From: Porphyromonas sp. oral taxon 278 str. W7784
GTDB taxonomy: Bacteria; Bacteroidota; Bacteroidia; Bacteroidales; Porphyromonadaceae
DNA length: 64,000 nt
NCBI RefSeq assembly: GCF_000467855.2
Contig: NZ_KI259244.1
Location: forward strand, 18,504 to 82,503
Direction of reading: 5' to 3'
The notes under the pieces are model-generated. The model saw nothing but the letters and a program-made list of their open reading frames with translations. It had not been told where the DNA came from and ran no database searches. Positions within the stretch are counted from its first letter, which is position 1; each line of letters starts with the position of its first letter. The position numbers were made by a program, and so were the translations under genes. Positions 35,357 to 43,166 of this stretch are shown here, one piece after another.

Positions 35357-36490
35357 TTACTTAGAGCGGATGATCACGACGCGGTTCCAGCCCTGCTGAG
35401 CGGCACCGTAGGGGGCATCGTCTGCCTCCTTCCACTCGACGGTGATCTTGTCTGGTGAGACGCCATACTTCTCGGTGAGAAGGGTAGCCACGGCCTTAGC
35501 ACGCTGCTCGGCGAGCGCCTTGTATCGGCTTTCGTTCTTAGCAGCGTAGCCGGTGACGACGAGCCCTTGGGAAGCTTCCTTAGCGAACTCTGCTGCGTCG
35601 AAGACGGTGATGAGCTGATCCTTGCTGACGGAAGCCTTGCCCTGGGCGAAGAGGATCGACTTATCTGCCACGAAGCGATTCTCGGTGACGAGAGGGGCGG
35701 AAGCCTCTACATCGGGGCAGTTCACTGGGCGCTTCGAGAGCTCGGCATTCTCAGCGCGTAGGGCGTTGATCTGAGCCTGCAGGCCATCGAGATACTCCTG
35801 ATCTAGGGGTTCGACAGCAGCGAAGCCCTGACGGCCGATGTTGAAGGAAAGACCTGCCAGAGCCGATAGACGCAGAGCGTTGGAGTAAGCAGGAGCGTAG
35901 TGGTAGCGGAGGTTGAGCCCGCTGTAGGTCACTTCGGCTTCGGCGAAGATATTGACACGGGGAGCGACGTGCAGGGAGAGCTGTAGCCCGCCATTAGCCG
36001 TCACGGAGTGCGTGCCACGCAGAGCCTTGTCGGTGTGCCCGAACTTATGCTCGTACCCCACCCCGACGTACGGGATCAGGTGGAAGACACGGCTAGGGTT
36101 GTAGGGAGCGAAGTAGTTCACTACATCCAGCATGAAGTCCAGGTGTCCGCCGACGAAGTAGTTATCGTTACGCAGACCGCTGAGGTTGTGGTAGGTGTAG
36201 GTCTCACCCCCGACCAGCTTCAGGCGATTAGCGTAGTAGGGATTGTGCCACTTCCCTAGCGAAAGGGCCGCCGTCCATGAGAGACGATCCAGGAGGGCGG
36301 GCTTATTGTTCCCCTCGAGGAACATAGCCCCCACCCCTCCAGAGAGCGAGAGGAAGTAGTTGGCACCTGGCTTGTTGGTGAGAGCCACTCGGTGAGCAGG
36401 CGCCTCTGAGGCCATCGATTGCGCCGTCTGAGCATTAGCCGAGAGAGAGCCGATCCCGACTAAGGCAAGCAGCGTGTACTTTAGTTTCAT
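35357..36490 (-). CDS. OmpA family outer-membrane protein, paralogue of the next gene
   Basis: A 377-residue partner of the OmpA protein downstream. Start at the ATG 36488-36490 (MKLKYTLLALVG...SANAQ signal peptide); the frame could run on to 36625 but would pass the promoter at 36536. Barrel, coiled coil (LQAQINALRAENAELSKRPVNCPDV) and OmpA domain are in the same order. In the peptidoglycan-binding region GYAAKNESRYKALAEQRAKAV the Asp is replaced by Ala while the Arg is retained, so the two partners may contribute unequally to cell-wall anchoring. Likely cotranscribed with its paralogue. Confidence 0.9.
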   Translation of the reverse strand: MKLKYTLLALVGIGSLSANAQTAQSMASEAPAHRVALTNKPGANYFLSLSGGVGAMFLEGNNKPALLDRLSWTAALSLGKWHNPYYANRLKLVGGETYTYHNLSGLRNDNYFVGGHLDFMLDVVNYFAPYNPSRVFHLIPYVGVGYEHKFGHTDKALRGTHSVTANGGLQLSLHVAPRVNIFAEAEVTYSGLNLRYHYAPAYSNALRLSALAGLSFNIGRQGFAAVEPLDQEYLDGLQAQINALRAENAELSKRPVNCPDVEASAPLVTENRFVADKSILFAQGKASVSKDQLITVFDAAEFAKEASQGLVVTGYAAKNESRYKALAEQRAKAVATLLTEKYGVSPDKITVEWKEADDAPYGAAQQGWNRVVIIRSK

Positions 36491-36535
36491 AATCAAACCT
36501 ATTCTTATTAGCGAATTAGCATCATTTAGGTAAAG

Positions 36536-36543
36536 CAAAGTTA
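36536..36543 (-). promoter_or_regulatory. -7 box of the OmpA operon
   Basis: CAAAGTTA reads TAACTTTG, 46 bp before the ATG at 36490. Confidence 0.65.
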
Positions 36544-36548
36544 ACCTA

Positions 36549-36596
36549 TTTTCCCTTGAGACTAGGCTTCTAGAGCGGAGGAAGCGGTATTTTAAC
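36549..36596 (-). promoter_or_regulatory. Shared upstream element with AAAATACCGCT core
   Basis: Minus-strand AAAATACCGCTTCC then TCTCAAGGGAAAA, aligned with 6228-6283. Sits about 45-55 bp upstream of the OmpA -7 box. Confidence 0.4.
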
Positions 36597-36682
36597 ACTT
36601 CGCCTGCCCCTACCCAATCATGCAAGGAGCTCCCTCGGGAGCGTTAGTAGGGTAGGCACGGTGCGAACCCCGCTCTTTGCCT

Positions 36683-36690
36683 TATCTTTG
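36683..36690 (+). promoter_or_regulatory. -7 box of the small lipoprotein gene
   Basis: TATCTTTG, 33 bp before the ATG at 36724. Confidence 0.6.
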
Positions 36691-36723
36691 CACTCCATAT
36701 TCATACGTAATAGAATCATCCTC

Positions 36724-37209
36724 ATGAAGCATTTTGCAGCGCTCCTGCTACTCCTCTTCCTTGGGCTAGGCCTCAGCTCGTGCTCCTCTGAGCCCAAGGA
36801 CTCAAAAGACCTCCTCACAGGCACTGTCTGGGGGCTCTCCGATCTCAACTACCGTGGTGGTAACTCCAGCACGACCATTGCCATACGGGCGACCTTCCTT
36901 CGCAAGGGGCAGGTACTCCTCGATGTAGGCTTCGGCAAGCTCGTAGAGGAATCCAACAACGGGGGAACTAAGAAGTACAAGCGTAGTAACTCGGTGTCGG
37001 TCACCTCGAGCTACACCTACCGCAATGGCGTCGTCCACTTCAACCGCCCCCAGCTCTCAGCGGACAATGGTTCGATCATCCAGGGTACGGAGGCCGAACT
37101 CATCCTCGGTCAGATCGCTACCGATGCCGTGCTCAGTATGGAGCAGGGCACAATGGTCTTCTATCCCACGGATGCTAAGAAGACCTTCGTCCTAACCCGC
37201 CAGAGCTAG
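36724..37209 (+). CDS. Hypothetical lipoprotein
   Basis: A 161-residue predicted lipoprotein. MKHFAALLLLLFLGLGLSSC gives lipobox LSSC. ATG at 36724 is chosen because a promoter box lies at 36683, downstream of the longer frame's start at 36661. The mature part is beta-rich (GTVWGLSDLNYRGGNSSTTIAIRATFLRKGQVL), reminiscent of small lipocalin-like lipoproteins, but I recognise no family. Divergent from the OmpA pair; followed by a strong terminator. Confidence 0.7.
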   Translation: MKHFAALLLLLFLGLGLSSCSSEPKDSKDLLTGTVWGLSDLNYRGGNSSTTIAIRATFLRKGQVLLDVGFGKLVEESNNGGTKKYKRSNSVSVTSSYTYRNGVVHFNRPQLSADNGSIIQGTEAELILGQIATDAVLSMEQGTMVFYPTDAKKTFVLTRQS

Positions 37210-37231
37210 TACGACCTTCACTCAAGATACG

Positions 37232-37269
37232 CACCCCTCGAGCGAGCTTCGATGCCTGCCCGAGGGGTG
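37232..37269 (+). terminator. Terminator of the small lipoprotein gene
   Basis: CACCCCTCG (37232-37240) / CGAGGGGTG (37261-37269) followed by TTTCTTTTT. Confidence 0.8.
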
Positions 37270-37379
37270 TTTCTTTTTCAGTGTCCCGCCTCGGGCTCCT
37301 TCTTCTCGGAGCAAAGCGCTACCCTACCCGCCCCTTCAGCACCACCACAGCTTCCCCCTTGATCTACCGCTAGAGGGAG

Positions 37380-37430
37380 CAGTAGCGCCTCCTTCGAAGT
37401 ACCAGTAGCGCCTCCCGAGAGGCACTACTG
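37380..37430. repeat. Family B array, forward and reverse units
   Basis: Forward units at 37380 and 37403 (23 bp), reverse unit GGCACTACTG at 37421. The last two form a hairpin (37403-37430). Located in the gap between the lipoprotein gene and clpB. Confidence 0.8.
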
Positions 37431-37543
37431 CTACCTCCTCGGGGTCAAACGAAGGCAAGCGACAAGCGGGCTAAGCTCGATCCCCTCGGCTTACCCCTAG
37501 TCTTCGGAGGCCAGCACCTTCGGAGATACGCCCCCAGCGACGA

Positions 37544-37600
37544 CCGACATTCTGTCGGATCGACCCTTCTTCTTAGGACAAATTGTCGTAGCCATACGAC
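37544..37600. promoter_or_regulatory. Cluster of inverted repeats upstream of clpB
   Basis: Three perfect inverted repeats: CCGACA-TTC-TGTCGG (37544-37558), GACAAATTGTC (37577-37587) and GTCGTA-GCCA-TACGAC (37585-37600). Placed 88-144 bp before the clpB ATG, they are candidate operator sites for a stress regulator; no CIRCE element is seen. Confidence 0.45.
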
Positions 37601-37687
37601 TAAAAGTCAGATAGTTACCCCTACGGCACGCCCTTTGCTCCTCCTCAGGTGTGAGCAACGGAGCTCACCGAAGAAAACCAAGTGAAG

Positions 37688-40276
37688 ATGAACATCAATA
37701 AGTATACAATCAAATCCCAGGAAGCCCTGCAGAGCGCCGTCGAGCTGGCTCGTAAGGGCGGGAATCAGGCCATCGAGCCTGCCCACCTGCTGGAGAGCCT
37801 CCTCTCTCTAGGGGATAGTCTCACCGACTTCCTCCTCTCCAAGCTCGCCATCCAGCGTCTCCGCCTGGAGGATGCCGTGAAGAAGCAACTCTCCAGCCTC
37901 CCCAAGGTCAGCGGTGGCGACCCCTACCTAAGCCAAGAGACGAATAAGATCCTCGACAAGGCCGAGGACCTCGCTACCGAGATGAAGGATGAGTATGTCG
38001 CCTTGGAGCACCTCTTCCTCGCCCTCGTCGAGGTGGACAATCCTATGGCACGCCTTCTGAAGAGCGACTTCGGTCTCCAGGTAGCCGAGCTACGTAAGGC
38101 CATCGAGGAGCTACGCAAGGGCGGACGAGTCACTTCACAGCACGCCGAGGAGCAGTACAATGCGCTTAGCAAGTATGCGATCAACCTGTGTCAGCGAGCC
38201 CGTGAAGGGAAGCTTGACCCTGTCATCGGCCGTGATGAAGAGATCCGCCGAGTACTGCAGATCCTCTCCCGACGCACGAAGAACAACCCCATCCTCATCG
38301 GTGAGCCTGGGGTCGGTAAGACCGCTATCGCCGAAGGCCTGGCCTACCGTATCGTACGAGGCGACGTGCCCGAGAACCTCCGTAGCAAGCAAGTCTATTC
38401 CCTCGACATGGGAGCACTGATCGCAGGAGCCAAGTACAAGGGCGAATTCGAAGAACGACTCAAGTCTGTCGTCGGCGAGGTGACGAAGAGCGAAGGGGAG
38501 ATCATCCTCTTCATCGACGAGATCCATACCCTCGTAGGTGCAGGCAAGAGCGACGGGGCAATGGATGCCGCTAATATCCTCAAACCCGCCCTAGCTCGTG
38601 GGGAACTTCGTGCCATAGGAGCGACGACGCTCGATGAGTATCAGAAGTACTTCGAGAAGGATAAGGCCCTGGAGCGCCGCTTCCAGATGGTACTCGTAGA
38701 TGAACCCGACGAAGCTAGCTCCATCTCCATCCTCCGTGGGCTGAAGGAGAAGTATGAGAACCACCACAAGGTGCGTATCAAGGACGATGCGATCATCGCA
38801 GCCGTTCGCCTCTCGGACCGCTATATCACCGACCGCTTCCTCCCCGACAAGGCTATTGACCTGATGGACGAAGCAGCAGCTCGGCTGAGGATGCAGATCG
38901 ATTCCCTCCCTGAAGATCTAGATGAAATAGGACGACGGATTACTCAGCTCGAGATCGAACGTGAAGCTATACGTCGGGAGAACGACGAAGCCAAACTCGA
39001 GGAACTTAACCGTGAGATCGCTACCCTCAAGGAAGAGGAAGCAGGAGACAAGGCTAAGTGGATGCGTGAGCAGGAGCTCATCAATCGTATCCAGCAGTGC
39101 AAGATAGAAGTCGAACAGCTGAAGTTCGAGGCCGAGCAAGCCGAGCACGCTGGTGACTACGGTCGAGTAGCAGAGATCCGTTATGGCCGGCTCAAGGAGA
39201 AGGAGGCTGAGATCGCTACTATCCAGACCGAGCTGAATGAAGCACAGGGAGATAGTGCGCTCATCCGTGAAGAGGTAGGTGCCGAAGATATTGCCGACAT
39301 CGTATCACGCTGGACGGGTATCCCCGTGGGCAAGATGCTCCAGAGTGAGCGTGACAAGCTTCTTCACCTCGAGGAAGAACTGCATAAGCGAGTCATCGGC
39401 CAGGAGCAAGCCATCCGTGCCGTCGCTGATGCCGTGCGCCGAAGCCGAGCAGGGCTACAAGACCCGAAGCGACCTATCGGCTCCTTCATCTTCCTCGGTA
39501 CTACCGGGGTGGGGAAGACGGAGCTGGCGAAGGCCCTGGCGGAGGTCCTCTTCGACGACGAGACTATGCTCACCCGTATAGATATGAGTGAGTATCAGGA
39601 GAAGTTCTCCGCTACACGTCTTATCGGCGCCCCTCCTGGATACGTAGGATATGACGAGGGTGGACAGCTGACGGAGGCTATACGCCGCAAGCCTTACTCC
39701 GTCGTTCTCTTCGACGAGATAGAGAAGGCGCATCCCGACGTCTTCAACGTGCTCCTCCAGGTACTCGACGATGGTCGCCTGACCGACAATAAAGGGCGAG
39801 TGGTGAACTTCAAGAACACCATCATCATCATGACGAGCAATATGGGCTCCGACCTGATACGCGAGCGCCTCTCCTCGATCCCCGCAGGGGAAGAGCAGCG
39901 TGCTATCGATGAAACTCGTGAGGTGGTACTAGACCTCCTGAAGCGGACGATCCGACCAGAGTTCCTCAATCGTATCGATGAGACCATCGTCTTCACACCC
40001 CTGAGGAGAGAAGAGATCGACCAGATCGTACGCATGCAACTCGATACTACTGCTCGACTCCTTGCCACGAATGGCATCGAACTGAGCTACACGCCTGAGG
40101 CTGTCGAGTGGATAGGCGAAGCAGGCTACGATCCCGAGTTCGGCGCCCGTCCTGTCCGCCGTGTCATCCAGCACACGGTACTGAATGAACTCTCCAAGAG
40201 TATCCTCTCGGGAGCCGTCGATCGCTCCAGTGTCATCACCATCGACGTAGCGGATGGGAAGCTCATCTTCCGCTAA
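37688..40276 (+). CDS. clpB: ATP-dependent chaperone ClpB
   Basis: An 862-residue Hsp100 disaggregase that works with DnaK to rescue aggregated proteins. N domain (about 1-145), first AAA with GEPGVGKT (205-212) and its Walker B ILFIDEIH, middle-domain coiled coil (about 405-525; rich in E/R heptads), second AAA with GTTGVGKT (about 603-610) and [27 protein letters not shown]. The second Walker A has GTTG instead of the common GPTG, a mild variant. ATG at 37688 is preferred over GTG at 37682. Single transcription unit ending at 40325-40368. Confidence 0.97.
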   Translation: MNINKYTIKSQEALQSAVELARKGGNQAIEPAHLLESLLSLGDSLTDFLLSKLAIQRLRLEDAVKKQLSSLPKVSGGDPYLSQETNKILDKAEDLATEMKDEYVALEHLFLALVEVDNPMARLLKSDFGLQVAELRKAIEELRKGGRVTSQHAEEQYNALSKYAINLCQRAREGKLDPVIGRDEEIRRVLQILSRRTKNNPILIGEPGVGKTAIAEGLAYRIVRGDVPENLRSKQVYSLDMGALIAGAKYKGEFEERLKSVVGEVTKSEGEIILFIDEIHTLVGAGKSDGAMDAANILKPALARGELRAIGATTLDEYQKYFEKDKALERRFQMVLVDEPDEASSISILRGLKEKYENHHKVRIKDDAIIAAVRLSDRYITDRFLPDKAIDLMDEAAARLRMQIDSLPEDLDEIGRRITQLEIEREAIRRENDEAKLEELNREIATLKEEEAGDKAKWMREQELINRIQQCKIEVEQLKFEAEQAEHAGDYGRVAEIRYGRLKEKEAEIATIQTELNEAQGDSALIREEVGAEDIADIVSRWTGIPVGKMLQSERDKLLHLEEELHKRVIGQEQAIRAVADAVRRSRAGLQDPKRPIGSFIFLGTTGVGKTELAKALAEVLFDDETMLTRIDMSEYQEKFSATRLIGAPPGYVGYDEGGQLTEAIRRKPYSVVLFDEIEKAHPDVFNVLLQVLDDGRLTDNKGRVVNFKNTIIIMTSNMGSDLIRERLSSIPAGEEQRAIDETREVVLDLLKRTIRPEFLNRIDETIVFTPLRREEIDQIVRMQLDTTARLLATNGIELSYTPEAVEWIGEAGYDPEFGARPVRRVIQHTVLNELSKSILSGAVDRSSVITIDVADGKLIFR

Positions 40277-40324
40277 GCACGACGTGCGAAGTTGATTGTT
40301 GTTAGTTAAGTTGTTAGATGGGTG

Positions 40325-40376
40325 CTCCCCCGAGGCCAGGACTGCTAGTCAGACCTTCCTCGGGGGAGTGTCTTTT
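40325..40376 (+). terminator. Terminator of clpB
   Basis: Perfect 11-bp arms CTCCCCCGAGG / CCTCGGGGGAG followed by TGTCTTTTG. Confidence 0.85.
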
Positions 40377-40424
40377 GTAGCCCTCCGCTAGGGGAAGGGG
40401 CTCGGAAGGAGGAAGGCTACCACA

Positions 40425-40535
40425 GCTGGAGCAAGCGACCTTAGCTGGAGGAAGAAGCAAGCCTTACACAGCGGGAGCAAGAGGCTTACACGGAGGAAGA
40501 AGCGGGCCTTCTACGAGAGAAGAAGGAGGCTTCCC
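40425..40535. repeat. 22-23 bp array of CCTTA / GCTTA units (family C)
   Basis: CCTTA-type words fall at 40439, 40462, 40484, 40507 and 40529 (spacing 23, 22, 23, 22) with purine-rich GGAGCAAG/GGAGGAAGAAG between them. Lies in the 399-bp gap between clpB and the RsiV-like lipoprotein gene. Confidence 0.6.
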
Positions 40536-40594
40536 ACGAGGCTAGGACAAGGGGGGATTTACTCGTACAACCTCCGAATCACGCCAAGTAAATG

Positions 40595-40602
40595 TATCTT
40601 TG
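40595..40602 (+). promoter_or_regulatory. -7 box of the RsiV-like lipoprotein gene
   Basis: TATCTTTG, 74 bp before the chosen ATG at 40676. Confidence 0.6.
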
Positions 40603-40675
40603 CAGGACTAGGCACCCCAGTACCGCCTCCCCCGTAGGAGTACGCTCAGCGCCTAGTCTGCCTCAAGCAAACGTG

Positions 40676-41536
40676 ATGAAGAAAATCTATTCTCTAGCCT
40701 CGCTCCTTCTATTCCTTGGCCTCTTCCTTTGCCTCGGGAGCTACGGCTGTACCTCCACTGGAGGGAAGGGGACGGCTGACTCGACAAGCCTCCAGACGCT
40801 CTGGAACAGCCCCGCCCAATGGGACTCTATTGACATCTCTGAGACATACTTTGATTTCCCTCAGACGAAGACAGGGTCCTCCGTAGACGTCACCATTCAC
40901 TTCCTCTATCCTAAGACCGATACTACCCTCCAGCAACTCTTCTGCAAGACCTTCTTCGGCGAAGACTATGCTCGCCTTCTACCTAGCGAGGCTATGAAGC
41001 GCTACGTAGAGGAGGTCAAGTCAGAGTATCTCTTCGGGGGAGACTCCCTCAGCTTCACGTCTGGCGAGCTGGCGGAGATGAAGAGTGCACTATCCCTACA
41101 GAATAAGATCCACTACAGCGATAGCCTTGTACTAGCCATCGAAAAGAAGCTCTACACCCATTCCGCCGGTGCTATCCACGGACTGCTAGGCCTAGGCTAC
41201 TACAATATCGGGCTACAGGGCAAGGAAATACTAAGCGAAGGGGATATCTTCGTCGACGGATACATACCCGAGCTCACCAAGATCATCCAGAGCCAACTCC
41301 TCAAGACCTACGGTAAGCAGACTGCCCAAGAGCTAGAGGAGAGTGAGGGGATCTACCTCAGCGACCTGACGCCCAACGACAACTTCGCCATCGGACCCAA
41401 AGGGCTCACCTACTGCTACAACCCTTATGAGATCGCTCCCTACGCAGTAGGGATCATCCAGATATTCATCCCGTACGAAGCCCTGACGGAGCTACTTCGC
41501 CCAGGCTCCATCCTCCATCACTACATACCTCAGTAA
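40676..41536 (+). CDS. DUF3298/RsiV-like lipoprotein
   Basis: A 286-residue protein with N-terminal signal MKKIYSLASLLLFLGLFLCLGSYGC, probably lipidated at Cys 25 although SYGC is an unusual lipobox. The C-terminal half matches DUF3298/RsiV-type domains: GLLGLGYYNIGLQGKEILSEGDIF, then ISDLTPNDNFAIGPKGLTYCYNPYEIAPYAVGIIQIFIPYEAL. Such domains in Gram-positives bind lysozyme or sit in anti-sigma factors; here the role is unknown. ATG at 40676 fits the promoter at 40595. Next gene rsmG begins 5 bp after the stop, so the two are cotranscribed. Confidence 0.8.
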   Translation: MKKIYSLASLLLFLGLFLCLGSYGCTSTGGKGTADSTSLQTLWNSPAQWDSIDISETYFDFPQTKTGSSVDVTIHFLYPKTDTTLQQLFCKTFFGEDYARLLPSEAMKRYVEEVKSEYLFGGDSLSFTSGELAEMKSALSLQNKIHYSDSLVLAIEKKLYTHSAGAIHGLLGLGYYNIGLQGKEILSEGDIFVDGYIPELTKIIQSQLLKTYGKQTAQELEESEGIYLSDLTPNDNFAIGPKGLTYCYNPYEIAPYAVGIIQIFIPYEALTELLRPGSILHHYIPQ

Positions 41537-41541
41537 GCCCT

Positions 41542-42171
41542 ATGGACTCCGTAGACCTCATATCGAAGTACTTCCCCAGTCTCACTCAGGAGCAGCTGGA
41601 TCGCTTCACTAAGCTGGGAGAGCTATATCCGTACTGGAACGCTCAGATCAACGTCATCTCCCGCAAGGACATAGACTCGCTCTATGAGCACCACATCCTT
41701 CACTCCTTGGGGATCGCACAGATGATTCGCTTCAAGCCGGGGACGAGCCTCCTGGACTTCGGCACCGGTGGGGGCTTCCCAGGCATTCCGCTGGCGATCC
41801 TCTTCCCCGAGTGCCAGTTCCTCCTGGTCGACAGCATCGGCAAGAAGGTCAAGGTAGCAGGCGCCATCGCTGAGGCTTTAGGCTTGGAAAACGTGCGTAC
41901 ACTCCATGCTCGTGGCGAAGAGATACAGGAGCGCTTCGACTTCGTCGTCAGTCGTGCCGTCATGCGCTTAGACGAACTGGTAGGCTTCACGCGCAAGCTC
42001 GTCCACCACGAGCACCGCAATGGTATGCCCAACGGACTCATCTGCCTCAAGGGAGGGGAGCTCCAGGCGGAGATCCGCCCCTACAAGCGTATCGTCGAGG
42101 TGCACGAGCTATACCCGACCTTCAGCGAGGAGTTCTTCAAGACCAAGAAGGTCGTCTATCTTCCCCTCTAG
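41542..42171 (+). CDS. rsmG: 16S rRNA (guanine527-N7)-methyltransferase
   Basis: A 209-residue class I SAM methyltransferase modifying G527 in 16S rRNA. N-terminal YWNAQINVISRKDIDSLYEHHILHSL and the SAM loop LDFGTGGGFPGIPLAI are diagnostic, with ligand residues VDSIGKKVKVA and FVVSRAVMRLDELVGF. Loss of this enzyme in other bacteria gives low-level streptomycin resistance. ATG at 41542, 5 bp after the preceding stop. Confidence 0.95.
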   Translation: MDSVDLISKYFPSLTQEQLDRFTKLGELYPYWNAQINVISRKDIDSLYEHHILHSLGIAQMIRFKPGTSLLDFGTGGGFPGIPLAILFPECQFLLVDSIGKKVKVAGAIAEALGLENVRTLHARGEEIQERFDFVVSRAVMRLDELVGFTRKLVHHEHRNGMPNGLICLKGGELQAEIRPYKRIVEVHELYPTFSEEFFKTKKVVYLPL

Positions 42172-42178
42172 GAGGTAG

Positions 42179-42259
42179 TACTAGCGCCTCCTGCCTAGCA
42201 GCAATAGTGCCTCCATCCTAGTAGCAGTAGCGCCTCTAGGCTAGTAATACAAGCGCCAG
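42179..42259 (+). repeat. Family B array (four degenerate units)
   Basis: TAGCGCCTC-type cores begin at 42181, 42204, 42227 and 42250 (all 23 bp apart), the second to fourth reading ATAGTGCCTC, GTAGCGCCTC and CAAGCGCCAG. Immediately downstream of rsmG. Confidence 0.75.
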
Positions 42260-42298
42260 CAAGCTCACAGCCACAGCGCCGAGGAGCAAGTATACACG

Positions 42299-42332
42299 AC
42301 GGGCCCTTACCTCAGCCGAGGTAAGGGCCCGT
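42299..42332. terminator. Bidirectional terminator between rsmG and the menaquinone methyltransferase gene
   Basis: Perfect 15-bp arms ACGGGCCCTTACCTC / GAGGTAAGGGCCCGT in a convergent gap. Confidence 0.8.
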
Positions 42333-42357
42333 GTTATGTTAGGCGTAGGGTGATCGG

Positions 42358-43125
42358 CTAAGCCTCGGTGCTCTCCTTGGGGAGCTCAGGCATAGGCTCG
42401 GCATTGATCCCTACATAGATCGTACAGGTACCGGGGAAGATGCTGTGGTAGAAGGCGTCGGTGAAGCCTGCTTCCTGCAGTATCACCACCATCTTCTCCC
42501 GCTGGGGCATCACAGCGATGGACTCGGGGAGATAGGTGTAGGCTTCCTTGTCCTTGGCGATGATACTACCGATACGTGGGAGGATGTGGCCGGCGTAGAG
42601 CTTGTAAGCCAAGCGCAGTAGCTTATTGGTCGGCTCGGTAAGCTCGGCGATGACCAAGACCCCCGAGGGACGCAGGATACGATGTAGCTCTCGTGCGGCA
42701 GCAGGGATATCAGAGAAGTTGCGGATCCCAAAGGCAATGGTCGCTGCATCAAACGAGCCATCGGCGAAGGTCGTAGCCGTAGAGTCTTGGCGCTCGAAGC
42801 GAATGCGCTGGTCGAGTCCCGCCAGACGTACCTTCTCCGCTCCGACCCGCATCATCTCCTCGGAGATATCAATACCGACGATCTGCTCTACCGAGGGGAT
42901 CGTCCTCATCATCTCTAGGGCTAAGTCCCCCGTGCCGGTAGCTACGTCCAGCACCTTCTTCGGTGCATAAGGGGCGAGCATATGCAGGGCGGTCCTACGC
43001 CAGGAGCGGTCGAGCCCCAGGGAGATGATCTTGTTTAGCTGGTCGTACTTAGGAGCGATGCGATTGAACATGCGGCGGATCTGATCCACCTTCGGTTCTG
43101 CGCTGTCCTTATAGGGAGTAAGCAT
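42358..43125 (-). CDS. ubiE: Demethylmenaquinone methyltransferase (UbiE/MenG)
   Basis: A 255-residue SAM methyltransferase for the last step of menaquinone synthesis. N-terminal QIRRMFNRIAPKYDQLNKIISLGLDRSWR, SAM motif VLDVATGTGDLALEM, and the UbiE block DAATIAFGIRNFSDIPAAARELHRILRPSGVLVIAELTEP, with the C-terminal FPGTCTIYVG. In an anaerobe of this group the product would be menaquinone rather than ubiquinone. 41 bp separate it from the T9SS protease stop (43167), so it follows that gene and pdxB on the minus strand and may be cotranscribed. Confidence 0.96.
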   Translation of the reverse strand: MLTPYKDSAEPKVDQIRRMFNRIAPKYDQLNKIISLGLDRSWRRTALHMLAPYAPKKVLDVATGTGDLALEMMRTIPSVEQIVGIDISEEMMRVGAEKVRLAGLDQRIRFERQDSTATTFADGSFDAATIAFGIRNFSDIPAAARELHRILRPSGVLVIAELTEPTNKLLRLAYKLYAGHILPRIGSIIAKDKEAYTYLPESIAVMPQREKMVVILQEAGFTDAFYHSIFPGTCTIYVGINAEPMPELPKESTEA

Positions 43126-43166
43126 GATCTGAGTCTTGTGAAGATAATAGGGATAAAGGGGTGTAG

